Assembly (NCBI RefSeq): GCF_016031655.1
Contig: NZ_JACCHQ010000001.1
Coordinates: 124,001-188,000 of the forward strand
Direction of reading: 5' to 3'
DNA: 64,000 nucleotides
Source: Bradyrhizobium glycinis
GTDB taxonomy: Bacteria; Pseudomonadota; Alphaproteobacteria; Rhizobiales; Xanthobacteraceae
Part shown: positions 22,734 to 30,124 of the stretch, one piece after another
Layout: every line of letters begins with the position of its first letter
Numbering within the stretch: position 1 is the stretch's first letter
Made by a program: the position numbers and the translations under genes
Notes under the pieces: model-generated
What the model was told of the DNA's origin: nothing
The model's input: the letters and a program-made list of their open reading frames with translations, nothing else
Databases searched by the model: none

Positions 22734-23384
22734 CTACTTCGCCGACAGTCGCACCATCTGGCGCCCGCCGTTCATTTCCTTGAGGCTGTTGACGAAGTTT
22801 TCCGGGCGCTGCCAGCGATGGGGGACCTTCAATCCCATGAACTCCGCGATGTCGCCGATGAAGCCGGTGCAGTTCACGGTCTCGGCATTCCAGACCGGAG
22901 AGCTGGCCTGCAACTCCTTGATATAGGCGAACACGCGCTTGGCGTCGGCTTCGTTCAGGTAGACCCGATAGCTCGCAGTCAGATATTCCGGATCGAGATC
23001 GCCGTAGCTGGCGCCGGTCTCGGATGGCACAAAGGTGATGTGACCGAGCACGTAGGCGAGCGTGTCGCCGGCCGGCGTCAGGCCCGCGACCTCGACGGCC
23101 TTCTCACTCGTTTTGCCGTACCAGACGAAGGCATGGCCCCAGCTCGCAGCCGTGCGGGCGCGGAAGTCGACGTAATAGGGACCTTTCTCCGCACGCGCCA
23201 CGGAGCGCCGCGTCGATTGCGGCTGAGGCCGCGGGGCGGTGTCGGTCGTAGCAAGCGCGTTCGCATCGGCAACGCGCCTGTCGGCCTCGTGGGCCGAGGC
23301 CGAGGGCGTCGTACACGAGAGCATGGCCGCGAGAGCGAAGCCCGCGAGGATGCAGGATCCCGATCGACCAGCTTTGTTCGTCAC
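22734..23384 (-). CDS. Exported protein of unknown function, probable lipoprotein
   Basis: The GTG at 23384 is preceded by GAGGGG and opens a signal sequence with a lipobox-like end (AGFALAAMLSC, Cys about residue 25), so the 216-aa protein is probably a lipoprotein. The mature part has YYVDFRARTAASWGHAFVWYG and a later NCTGFIGDIAEFMGLKVP segment. The conserved His (WGHAF) and Cys (NCTGF) placement resembles NlpC/LRAT-like cysteine-hydrolase folds, but I cannot assign it firmly. An extension upstream is possible but is low-complexity Arg-rich shadow sequence. Confidence 0.75.
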   Translation of the reverse strand: MTNKAGRSGSCILAGFALAAMLSCTTPSASAHEADRRVADANALATTDTAPRPQPQSTRRSVARAEKGPYYVDFRARTAASWGHAFVWYGKTSEKAVEVAGLTPAGDTLAYVLGHITFVPSETGASYGDLDPEYLTASYRVYLNEADAKRVFAYIKELQASSPVWNAETVNCTGFIGDIAEFMGLKVPHRWQRPENFVNSLKEMNGGRQMVRLSAK

Positions 23385-23436
23385 GCTATTCCCCCTCGAC
23401 CATCGGCCGCAAATGTGGCGCGTACTTCGCTGCGCG

Positions 23437-23634
23437 TCAGTAGCGCGCCGCGACCGGGCCCGGCGCCTTGCCGATCGGGGCCTTTCCAATTGGGCTCTTG
23501 CCAATCGGCATCTTGCCGATCGGCGCCTGCTCGCCCGGATAGGCCGGCACGGGCTGGCGGCGCGGCAGATCCGCAGCGTTTGCAGCCGTCGCAAAAGCAA
23601 GCGTGGCACCCAGAGCAAATACAATCTTCTTCAC
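23437..23634 (-). CDS. Small secreted protein with PIGK repeats, 65 aa
   Basis: The N terminus is a clear Sec signal peptide (MKKIVFALGATLAFATAANA, cleavage after ANA). The mature chain of about 45 residues is dominated by four tandem units of the form (K)xPIGK: QAPIGK, MPIGK, SPIGK, APIGK, APG. The rest is proline-rich. Such short repetitive exported peptides are known in Bradyrhizobium but have no assigned function to my knowledge. The DNA repeats (GGCCTTTCCAAT/GGGCTCTTGCCAAT...) are diverged at third positions, so the peptide repeat looks selected. Confidence 0.7.
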   Translation of the reverse strand: MKKIVFALGATLAFATAANAADLPRRQPVPAYPGEQAPIGKMPIGKSPIGKAPIGKAPGPVAARY

Positions 23635-24099
23635 AGCGATACCCCTAGAAGGTTTGGTCCAAACACGGTCATGCCGTGCCCCCAGACACGCCTTCCAAAA
23701 GGGCGACCGAATGCGTCCAAGTTGCGGCGCGCACGGGACATGTTGGCGGCATTGATCGGGCGCGCGAAGATGTGATGTGTCTGGATGTTCGGGGGGGGGC
23801 GACGGTCCTAGCCCGGATGAGCGCAGCGATATCCGGGTGTTTAGGGCAGCCTGCTCCCCGGATGTCGCTAACGCTCATTCGGGCTTCAGCAGCTGCACTC
23901 ACCCGCTCCGGTTCAAACTATTCCGGATCGTCGCGAAGATGCCGCGATGTCTTGCGAAATGCATCGCCGGAGCGCGCAACACCGGGATTCCGTCAATGCC
24001 AGGCGCTGCGGAAAGACGCGAGGTGATGCGCGTGTCCCTGTGCCGGCCCACTTGCACCCAGGCCAGCCGCCAGCGCCAAGACGTACCAACGTATCCGGA
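23635..24099. other. Intergenic stretch without recognisable genes
   Basis: Apart from the type E palindromic repeat at 23808-23883 and a run of nine Gs near 23790, I see nothing coding. Open frames here have no ribosome binding sites and no family resemblance. Confidence 0.6.
23808..23883. repeat. Intergenic palindromic repeat (type E)
   Basis: Inverted arms AGCCCGGATGAGCG...GATATCCGGG and CCCCGGATGTCGC...CGCTCATTCGGGCT, giving a hairpin about 76 bases long. It is a different sequence family from types A-D. Confidence 0.75.
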
Positions 24100-24219
24100 C
24101 TATTGCTTGCCGAGTAAGTTCGAACGGATCTTGTCGGCGAACCAGACCACGAAGATCGCGGCGAACGAGAGAGCGAAGTACAGCACCGTCCACAGAAGTG
24201 CGTTACCGGCATTCGTCAT
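24100..24219 (-). CDS. Small single-span membrane protein, 39 aa
   Basis: A short ORF with a very good ribosome binding site (GGGAGG, 6 bases before the ATG at 24219). The protein is one hydrophobic helix (residues 8-27, LLWTVLYFALSFAAIFVVWF) followed by a positively charged tail (DKIRSNLLGKQ), so the C terminus should stay in the cytoplasm. Function unknown. Small membrane proteins of this shape often modulate transporters or respiratory complexes. It lies upstream of the FAH-family gene on the same strand but 120 bases beyond that gene's end, so it is probably separate. Confidence 0.65.
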   Translation of the reverse strand: MTNAGNALLWTVLYFALSFAAIFVVWFADKIRSNLLGKQ

Positions 24220-24342
24220 TGCGTCCTCCCTTGCATCAGAAATCAATTTTTGCCGGGAGGATAGCGTTGGCCGCGACGGCCGATTTGCGCCGGATCAATT
24301 TTGCGCCGGATCAATGTTGCTGCGCTGCGGCGACGAGAAAGT

Positions 24343-25125
24343 CTACAGCCGAAACTCGTTGGTGAGCTCGCCGATGCCGTCGATCGCGACGGTCACGGTG
24401 TTGACGGGCTCCTTCATCACGCCGACGCCGACAGAGGTGCCGACCGCGATGAGGTCGCCGGGCAGCAGGGTCATGTCGTGGGAGATCCTGCTGACCAGAT
24501 CCTGCGCGCGGAAGATCATGTCCGAGATCGGGTAGTTCTGCCGCTCCGCGCCGTTGAGGATGGTGCGCACCGTGAGTTTTGCGGGATCGAGACCGGTCGC
24601 GATCACAGGGCCGAACGGGCCGTAATCGTCGATGCCCTTGGCGCGGGCCCATTGCGGGAAGGTGGGGTCGCGCGTCAGGATGTCGTTGGCGGTGATGTCG
24701 TTGACGCAGGTGTAGCCGAAGATGAAGGCATCGGCTTCGCCAGGCGACACGCGGGCGCAGGTCTTGCCGATGATGATGCCGAGCTCGCCCTCGTAGGTGG
24801 TCTTGCCGTCGTAGTAAGAGGGGCGGCGGATCACGGCACCGGGTGCGGCGATGCTGGTGGTGGCCTTGAGCAGGTAGAGCGGCTCCTGCGGTTCGGGCTG
24901 GTTCAGCTTGGCCGCGAGCGCGTGGAAATTATTCCAGAGCGCGACGATCTTGCTGGGCACGCAGGGCGCAAGCAGCTCGACGTCCGAGAGCGCCAAAATC
25001 TTGCCCGTTGCAGCGTTGTGACCGAACATCTCGCCCTCGTGCACGGTGATGGCCGAGGACGTTAGCGTGCCGAAGTTCGTCGTGCCGGCATGGCGGAAGC
25101 GCAGCCATTTGGTCACGCTCGTCAT
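24343..25125 (-). CDS. Fumarylacetoacetate hydrolase family protein
   Basis: A 260-aa metal-dependent enzyme of the FAH superfamily (C-C bond hydrolases, 2-hydroxyhepta-2,4-diene-1,7-dioate isomerases, oxaloacetate tautomerases/decarboxylases). The metal-binding acidic residues are visible in EGELGIIIGK and, further on, VNDITANDILTRD. The active-site loop KGIDDYGPFGPVI and the C-terminal LLPGDLIAVGTSVGVG are typical. Its ATG overlaps the TGA of the PanE-like gene (TGATG), so they are translationally coupled. Being in a unit headed by an oxalate-type operator suggests it handles an oxo-acid; the substrate is inference. Confidence 0.9.
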   Translation of the reverse strand: MTSVTKWLRFRHAGTTNFGTLTSSAITVHEGEMFGHNAATGKILALSDVELLAPCVPSKIVALWNNFHALAAKLNQPEPQEPLYLLKATTSIAAPGAVIRRPSYYDGKTTYEGELGIIIGKTCARVSPGEADAFIFGYTCVNDITANDILTRDPTFPQWARAKGIDDYGPFGPVIATGLDPAKLTVRTILNGAERQNYPISDMIFRAQDLVSRISHDMTLLPGDLIAVGTSVGVGVMKEPVNTVTVAIDGIGELTNEFRL

Positions 25126-26144
25126 CACGCCACCGCCAGTGCGCGCGGATCAGCCGGCGTCGAGACGCCGTCATAGAGACCTGCGATGCGGGCGCGCTGC
25201 GTCACCATGGCCAGCACCGAATCCAGCGCGGGCGTCGGGATGCCGGTGAGCCGGCCCATCTCCTGCACCACGGTGACGAGCGGATCGATCTCCATCGGGC
25301 GGCCGCGCTCGAGATCCTGCAGCATCGATGTCTTGTGCGCGCCGACCTTGCGCGCCCCCTCGATGCGGCGCTCGACGTCGACACGGAACTTGACGCCGAA
25401 GGTCTCGGCGATGGCTTGCGTCTCCACCATGATTGCGCGCGACAGCGCGCGCGTGGCGGGATCGGTGCAGATCACGTCGAGCGTGGCGTGGGTCAGCGCG
25501 CTGATCGGGTTGAAGCAGACATTGCCCCAGAGCTTCAGCCAGATCTCGTCGCGGATGCGGTCGAGCACCGGAGCTTTCAGGCCGGCGGCGACGAAGAGAT
25601 CGGCGAGGCGCGTTACGTCCGAGGTGATCTCGCCCGAGGGCTCGCCGAGCGGAAAGTTGTTGCCGTAGACGTGGCGGATCACGCCGGGCGCCTCGATCTC
25701 GGTGGCGGGATAGACGATGCAGCCGATGGCGCGCTCGGCCCCCAGCTCGCGCCACTGCCGGCCGCCGGGGTCGATGCTCTCCAGCGTCGAGTTCTCGTAT
25801 TGGCCGCCGTGCTTGTAGAAGTACCAATAGGGAATGCCGTTGACGGCAGTGACGATGCGGGTGTGAGGCCCGAGCAGCGGCTGCATCTTCTCGATCACGC
25901 CGGTGATCGAATGCGCCTTCAGCGTGATGATGATGAAGTCCTGCACGCCGAGTTCGGTGGGATCATCGGTGCAGCGCGGATGAACGGTATGTTTTTCCTC
26001 GCCCGCGAGCAGCGTCAAGCCGCGCTCGCGCATGGCGGCGAGGTGCGCGCCGCGCGCGATCAGGCTGACGTCGGCGCCCGCGCGCGCGAGCTGAACCCCG
26101 AGATATCCGCCGATCGCGCCGGCGCCGTAGATGCAGATCTTCAT
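25125..26144 (-). CDS. 2-dehydropantoate 2-reductase family protein (PanE/ApbA-like)
   Basis: NADPH-dependent ketoacid reductase of 339 aa with an N-terminal Rossmann motif GAGAIGGYLG (residues 6-15), the conserved NGIPYW substrate segment and the C-terminal helical ApbA domain with the catalytic Lys region (LKLWGNVCFNPISAL). The family includes true ketopantoate reductases and many paralogues acting on other 2-oxo acids. Its neighbours (CBS protein upstream, FAH protein coupled downstream) argue for a catabolic paralogue rather than pantothenate synthesis. Confidence 0.88.
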   Translation of the reverse strand: MKICIYGAGAIGGYLGVQLARAGADVSLIARGAHLAAMRERGLTLLAGEEKHTVHPRCTDDPTELGVQDFIIITLKAHSITGVIEKMQPLLGPHTRIVTAVNGIPYWYFYKHGGQYENSTLESIDPGGRQWRELGAERAIGCIVYPATEIEAPGVIRHVYGNNFPLGEPSGEITSDVTRLADLFVAAGLKAPVLDRIRDEIWLKLWGNVCFNPISALTHATLDVICTDPATRALSRAIMVETQAIAETFGVKFRVDVERRIEGARKVGAHKTSMLQDLERGRPMEIDPLVTVVQEMGRLTGIPTPALDSVLAMVTQRARIAGLYDGVSTPADPRALAVA

Positions 26145-26247
26145 GAAATCCTCGCGAGCAGAGACCGGATTTTGGGACGAAAGATCCGGTCCGGCTCGGA
26201 GAGATCCGAGCCGGGGCCGGCAGTCGCAGGGGAAGTTTTGCCGCTTC

Positions 26248-26676
26248 TTAGGCTGCCGCTTGCGGCGCGCCGTTGAGAGCCTCGTCGATAGCGGCAGCGA
26301 TGTCGCGCATGCTGATGACGGAGACCAGGCTGTAATCGTCGATCACGGGCAGATGGCGGATGTGATGACGGTTCATCAGATGCCGGACGTGCTCGATCGT
26401 GTCCGAGGAGGTGCAGGACACCAGCTGCTGCACCGAGACCAGCTGGGAGACCTTGACGTTGACGGCGCCCGCGCCGTGCTCGGCGACGGCGCGCACCACG
26501 TCGCGCTCGGTGAACATGCCGACCGCGGTGTTGCCTTCGGAGCGGACCACATCCTTGACCACCAGCGCGCTGATATTGTTGGCGCGCATCAGCTTGGCCG
26601 CGATCCCCACCGTTTCGTTCATCCGCACCGTGACAACGCGCGGCGTCTTCTTGCGCAGAATGTCTCCGACCAGCAT
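26248..26676 (-). CDS. CBS-domain protein
   Basis: A 142-aa protein made of two CBS motifs (residues about 8-62 and 75-130) and little else, with the tell-tale TERDVVRAVAEHG and VSVISMRDIAAAIDEA endings. Stand-alone CBS pairs bind adenosine nucleotides and tune partner enzymes. ATG at 26676 has a strong GGGAGG ribosome binding site. It is the first gene of a likely CBS-panE-FAH unit (104-base gap to panE-like) and carries the 17-bp operator motif 33 bases before its ATG. Confidence 0.92.
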   Translation of the reverse strand: MLVGDILRKKTPRVVTVRMNETVGIAAKLMRANNISALVVKDVVRSEGNTAVGMFTERDVVRAVAEHGAGAVNVKVSQLVSVQQLVSCTSSDTIEHVRHLMNRHHIRHLPVIDDYSLVSVISMRDIAAAIDEALNGAPQAAA

Positions 26677-26708
26677 TGCAACCTCCCTGGGTGAGTGTTG
26701 AGGAAGTG

Positions 26709-26725
26709 TGGTATACATAATGCCA
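26709..26725 (-). promoter_or_regulatory. Putative GntR operator, site 1 (CBS-panE-FAH unit)
   Basis: TGGTATACATAATGCCA, an imperfect inverted repeat. On the minus strand TTGACG lies 2 bases before it and CACACT directly after a 17-base spacer, so the motif fills a promoter core. Confidence 0.65.
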
Positions 26726-26794
26726 ATCGTCAAGCGCTGGATTTGGGGGATCCGAAAAATCTTGCGACAGGAGTGCTGACGTTATTCGCCCTGC

Positions 26795-26828
26795 CCAAAA
26801 AGAAAGGGGCGCATCGCTGCGCCCCTTC
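26795..26828 (-). terminator. Rho-independent terminator of the first MFS gene
   Basis: On the minus strand the stem GGGGCGC / GCGCCCC (6-base loop) is followed by TTTCTTTTTGGG. It is 28 bases after the MFS stop. Confidence 0.8.
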
Positions 26829-26852
26829 TTAAAGCCGGCAAGGTGCGGCGGC

Positions 26853-28175
26853 TTACGCCGTCTCGGTCTTGGCAGTGCCGGTCGCGGTCTCCGCGCGCTC
26901 GGCTACCTGGCCGAGGATGAAGGCGCGGCGCAGCGGCTTGATCACGAAAAGCGCCATCAGCGCCGCCATGGCGTTCAGCGCCACCGCCGCCACGAATACG
27001 GCCTTCCAGCCATAGGCGGTCGAGATCACGCTCGCGAGCGGGACGAGCAGGGAGGCCGTGCCCTTCGCAGTGTAGAGCATGCCGTTGTTGGTGGTTGCGA
27101 ACTTCGCACCGAAGGTGTCGCCACAGGTCGCGGGGAATAGCGAATAGATCTCGCCGAACACGCCGAAATAGACCGCGGTCGCCAGCACGAAGACGACAGG
27201 CACCCGGCCATAGGCCGAGAGCATCAGCAGCATCAAGGCGGCGGTGCCGAAGGCGATGAACATCGTGGGCTCGCGGCCGATCGTATCGGAGACCCAGCCG
27301 AAGAAGGGGCGCCCGAATCCGTCGAGGATGCGATCGAGCGAGATCGCGAAGGTCAGCGCCGCCATCTGGAAGCCGGCGAGCGTCACCGGCGTGTCCGCAA
27401 TCCCAAAGTCGTGCGCGATCGGGGCGATCTGCGCCGCAGTCATCAGCCCGCCGGAAGCGACCATGACGAAGACAAGATACATCACCCAGAAAACAGAGCT
27501 GCGCAGCACTTGCGGCGGGGTGAACTCGATCCTGGTCTGCGGCAGGTTGAGCTGCTTCTTCTTCGGCGGAATGGAGAGGCGCGGCGGCTGGATGAAGAAG
27601 GCGAGCACGAACACGACGAGGCCCTGGCCGATGCCGAAGGTGAGGAAGGCGTGCTGATAGCCGCTTGAGGCGATCATGCTCGCGATCGGCACGATCGTGA
27701 TCGCGGCACCCGCGCCGAAGCCGGCGGCGGTCGCGCCCGCCGCGAGGCCGCGGCGGTCGGGAAACCATTTCAGCGCGTTGCCGACGCAGGTGCCGTACAC
27801 CGCGCCCGCGCCCATGCCGCCGACGATCGCCGCCGCATAAAGCAGGGTGAGGCTGTCGCCGTAGGCGTCGAGGATCCAGGACAGCGCGATCATCACGCCG
27901 CCGAACATGATGACGATGCGCGGGCCGTATTTGTCAACGAACCAGGCCTCGACCGGCACCAGCCAGGTTTCGGTGACGACGAAGATGGTGAAGGCGAGCT
28001 GGATCGCGGCGCGCCCCCAGTGGTGGGCGGCATCGATCGAATCGACGAACAGCGTCCAGCCATATTGCAGATTGGCGATCATCGCCATGCAGGCGATGCC
28101 CATGCCGAGCTGGAGCCAGCGGAAACCGGTGCGAAGCGGCGCGGCGGTCACGGCGCCGTCCGGGCTGGAAATCAT
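26853..28175 (-). CDS. OxlT-like MFS transporter (oxalate/formate antiporter family), copy 1
   Basis: A 440-aa major facilitator with 12 predicted helices. It shares the OxlT-subfamily marks: an N-terminal motif near Q/NYxWT (ANLQYGWTLFVDSI), VEAWFVDKYGPR after TM2, and GAVYGTCVGNALKWFPDRRGLAAG in TM4-5, also present in copy 2. OxlT exchanges external oxalate for internal formate. ATG at 28175 follows GGGAGG. It has its own operator (site 2), and its own terminator. Specificity for oxalate is inferred from family and context. Confidence 0.88.
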   Translation of the reverse strand: MISSPDGAVTAAPLRTGFRWLQLGMGIACMAMIANLQYGWTLFVDSIDAAHHWGRAAIQLAFTIFVVTETWLVPVEAWFVDKYGPRIVIMFGGVMIALSWILDAYGDSLTLLYAAAIVGGMGAGAVYGTCVGNALKWFPDRRGLAAGATAAGFGAGAAITIVPIASMIASSGYQHAFLTFGIGQGLVVFVLAFFIQPPRLSIPPKKKQLNLPQTRIEFTPPQVLRSSVFWVMYLVFVMVASGGLMTAAQIAPIAHDFGIADTPVTLAGFQMAALTFAISLDRILDGFGRPFFGWVSDTIGREPTMFIAFGTAALMLLMLSAYGRVPVVFVLATAVYFGVFGEIYSLFPATCGDTFGAKFATTNNGMLYTAKGTASLLVPLASVISTAYGWKAVFVAAVALNAMAALMALFVIKPLRRAFILGQVAERAETATGTAKTETA

Positions 28176-28276
28176 AAAGAACCTCCCAACGCGCCTGATT
28201 GTCTGTGACGCAGGATCGCAAGACGACCTGATGTCGCAAGTGTTGTGGCTTATCGTCGCAGGCGCGATGCGGAGAT

Positions 28277-28293
28277 TGGTATACGATATTCCA
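28277..28293 (-). promoter_or_regulatory. Putative GntR operator, site 2 (first MFS gene)
   Basis: TGGTATACGATATTCCA, about 100 bases upstream of the MFS ATG. On the minus strand it is preceded at 2 bases by TTGCAA and followed at 17-base spacing by CAATCT. Confidence 0.65.
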
Positions 28294-28366
28294 GATTGCA
28301 AGCCCTAACTTGTCACCCCTTGGTGGGGTCCGCCCGAGTATCGCGAGGCGATAGGGGCGATGGCCA

Positions 28367-28396
28367 AACAAAAACGCCCGGCCGTGAGGCCGGGCG
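28367..28396 (-). terminator. Rho-independent terminator of the second MFS gene
   Basis: Perfect 9-bp stem CGCCCGGCC / GGCCGGGCG with a 4-base loop, followed on the minus strand by TTTTTGTTT. Confidence 0.88.
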
Positions 28397-28422
28397 TCGT
28401 GCTTGCTGAACTGGTACGCCGG

Positions 28423-29715
28423 TCAGATCGTCGATTTCGCGACCACCACCTTGCGCCAGGGCTTGAGCACCGCGATCGCAAGCAGCGAAGCCAGGATGTT
28501 GGCGCCGGCGGCGATGATGAACACGCTGTCCCAGGTGCCAGACGACTGCTGCATCAGGTTTGCGACCGGCACCAGCAGCGCGGCGGTGCCCTTCGCGGTG
28601 TAGAGCAGGCCGGCATTGGTGGTCGCGAACTTGGCGCCGAACGTGTCGGTGCAGGTCGAGGGGAATAGCGAGTAGATCTCACCCCAGGCGAAGAACACGA
28701 AGCCCGAAAGCAGCACGAACCAGACCGGATCGTGGCCCCAGAGGTAGAGCATCCAGATGCCGAACCCTTCCATGCCGAAGGCGATGAACATCGTGTTCTC
28801 GCGGCCGATCATGTCGGAGATCCAGCCGAAGAACGGACGCGTCAGGCCGTTGAGCACGCGGTCGATCGTGGCCGCGAAGGTCACCGCCGTCATCGTCACC
28901 GCCATCAGTGTGACCGGGACGTTGTCGACCTTCCAGTCGGCCGCGATCGGCTTCAGGTTCGCCGTCACCATCAAGCCGCCGGCGCCGACGATCACGAACA
29001 TGAAGTACATCAGCCAGAAGATCGGCTGACGCAGCACCTCGGTCGGCTGATAGTTGCGCCGGGTCTGCAGCAGATTGGCATTCGCCACCACGTTCGGCAC
29101 CTGGCCTGCCTTCGGCGCGAGCAGGAAAAAGGCGAGGATGCAGATGATGATGCCTTGGCCGAGGCCGAAATAGAGGAAGGTGGTCTGGAATCCGCTGTCC
29201 TTGATCATGGCCTGGATCGGCGCGACTGTCAGCGCAGAGCCCGCCCCGAAGCCGGCCGCTGTGATGCCGGCCGCAAGACCGCGCTTGTCCGGAAACCATT
29301 TCAGCGCGTTGCCGACGCAGGTACCGTAGACGCCGCCGGCGCCGATGCCTGCGATGATCATGCCGAGATAATAGCCGTTCAGCGAGGTCGCATACGCGTT
29401 GATCGCCCAGCCGATGGCACAGAGCACGCCGCCGACCAGCACGACGATGCGCGGGCCGTATTTGTCGACGAACCATCCTTCGACCGGCACCAGCCAGGTC
29501 TCGAACAGAACGAAGAGCGTGAAGGCCCATTGGATCGAGGCGCGATCCCAGCCGAACGTCTTCTGGATGTCGGGGACGAAGAACGTCCAGCCATATTGAT
29601 AATTGGCGATCATCACCATCGCCGCCACACCGGTCGCCAATTGCGCCCAGCGATAGGCGTCGCTTACGCGTGCGGCACTAGGGGCCGCTGCTGCCGACTG
29701 CACCATGTCCGTCAT
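28423..29715 (-). CDS. OxlT-like MFS transporter (oxalate/formate antiporter family), copy 2
   Basis: A 430-aa paralogue of the preceding MFS gene with the same signatures (ANYQYGWTFFVPDI, VEGWFVDKYGPR, GVYGTCVGNALKWFPDKRGLAAG-type segment, TDTFGAKFATTNAG). The two copies clearly arose by duplication, but loops and TM11-12 have diverged, so they may differ in substrate or affinity (oxalate, formate or other dicarboxylate). ATG at 29715 is preceded by GGGAGGG. Terminator at 28367, operator site 3 upstream. Confidence 0.88.
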   Translation of the reverse strand: MTDMVQSAAAAPSAARVSDAYRWAQLATGVAAMVMIANYQYGWTFFVPDIQKTFGWDRASIQWAFTLFVLFETWLVPVEGWFVDKYGPRIVVLVGGVLCAIGWAINAYATSLNGYYLGMIIAGIGAGGVYGTCVGNALKWFPDKRGLAAGITAAGFGAGSALTVAPIQAMIKDSGFQTTFLYFGLGQGIIICILAFFLLAPKAGQVPNVVANANLLQTRRNYQPTEVLRQPIFWLMYFMFVIVGAGGLMVTANLKPIAADWKVDNVPVTLMAVTMTAVTFAATIDRVLNGLTRPFFGWISDMIGRENTMFIAFGMEGFGIWMLYLWGHDPVWFVLLSGFVFFAWGEIYSLFPSTCTDTFGAKFATTNAGLLYTAKGTAALLVPVANLMQQSSGTWDSVFIIAAGANILASLLAIAVLKPWRKVVVAKSTI

Positions 29716-29769
29716 CAAAAACCCTCCCGAACGCGCCGATCATTTTTATGCATGCGCTGGCGCGCATCC

Positions 29770-29786
29770 TGGTATGCAATATGCCA
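29770..29786 (-). promoter_or_regulatory. Putative GntR operator, site 3 (second MFS gene)
   Basis: TGGTATGCAATATGCCA, 55 bases before the ATG at 29715. On the minus strand TTGAAT is 2 bases upstream and CAGGAT follows at 17-base spacing. Confidence 0.65.
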
Positions 29787-30050
29787 ATATTCAAGCGAGG
29801 ACGGGAGGGTGCGGCAAAATAGCGCAGGCTTATTCACATGCGCCAGGAATGCAGGATTGTAAAGCCCGATCGCTGTCGGCGTGACGGCGGCGATTACATT
29901 TGATCCAAGCTAACTAACTGTTTTTGCGGTACTTATCCTGGTTCAGGGATGTCGCGGGGCGGTTGTCGAAAGCTTGTGTGCGCGGAGATTTTCCGCGCCT
30001 GCACTGGTCGCGGCCGCCGATGCGCAGTCGGTCGGTGACGGCGAAATCCC

Positions 30051-30067
30051 TGGAATTCTATATTCCA
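30051..30067. promoter_or_regulatory. Possible GntR operator, site 4 (divergent copy)
   Basis: TGGAATTCTATATTCCA is a near-perfect palindrome (CTGGAAT...ATTCCAG when extended by one base each side) with the same TGG-N11-CCA frame. It lies 336 bases upstream of the second MFS gene and downstream of tctA, so it may be an auxiliary site. Confidence 0.4.
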
Positions 30068-30124
30068 GAAATTGGAGTGCGGCAATTTGGCGTCGGCACC
30101 GATGCGGATTGCGCAGATCCCGCC

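Larger units (their letters stand above)
29716..30124. other. Intergenic region between MFS copy 2 and tctA
   Basis: Holds operator sites 3 and 4 and no convincing gene. A 31-codon frame exists on the minus strand near 30020 but lacks a ribosome binding site. Confidence 0.6.

Noticed and set aside
30020..30030. 31-codon frame between tctA and the second MFS gene
   Set aside because: No ribosome binding site and no protein-like composition.
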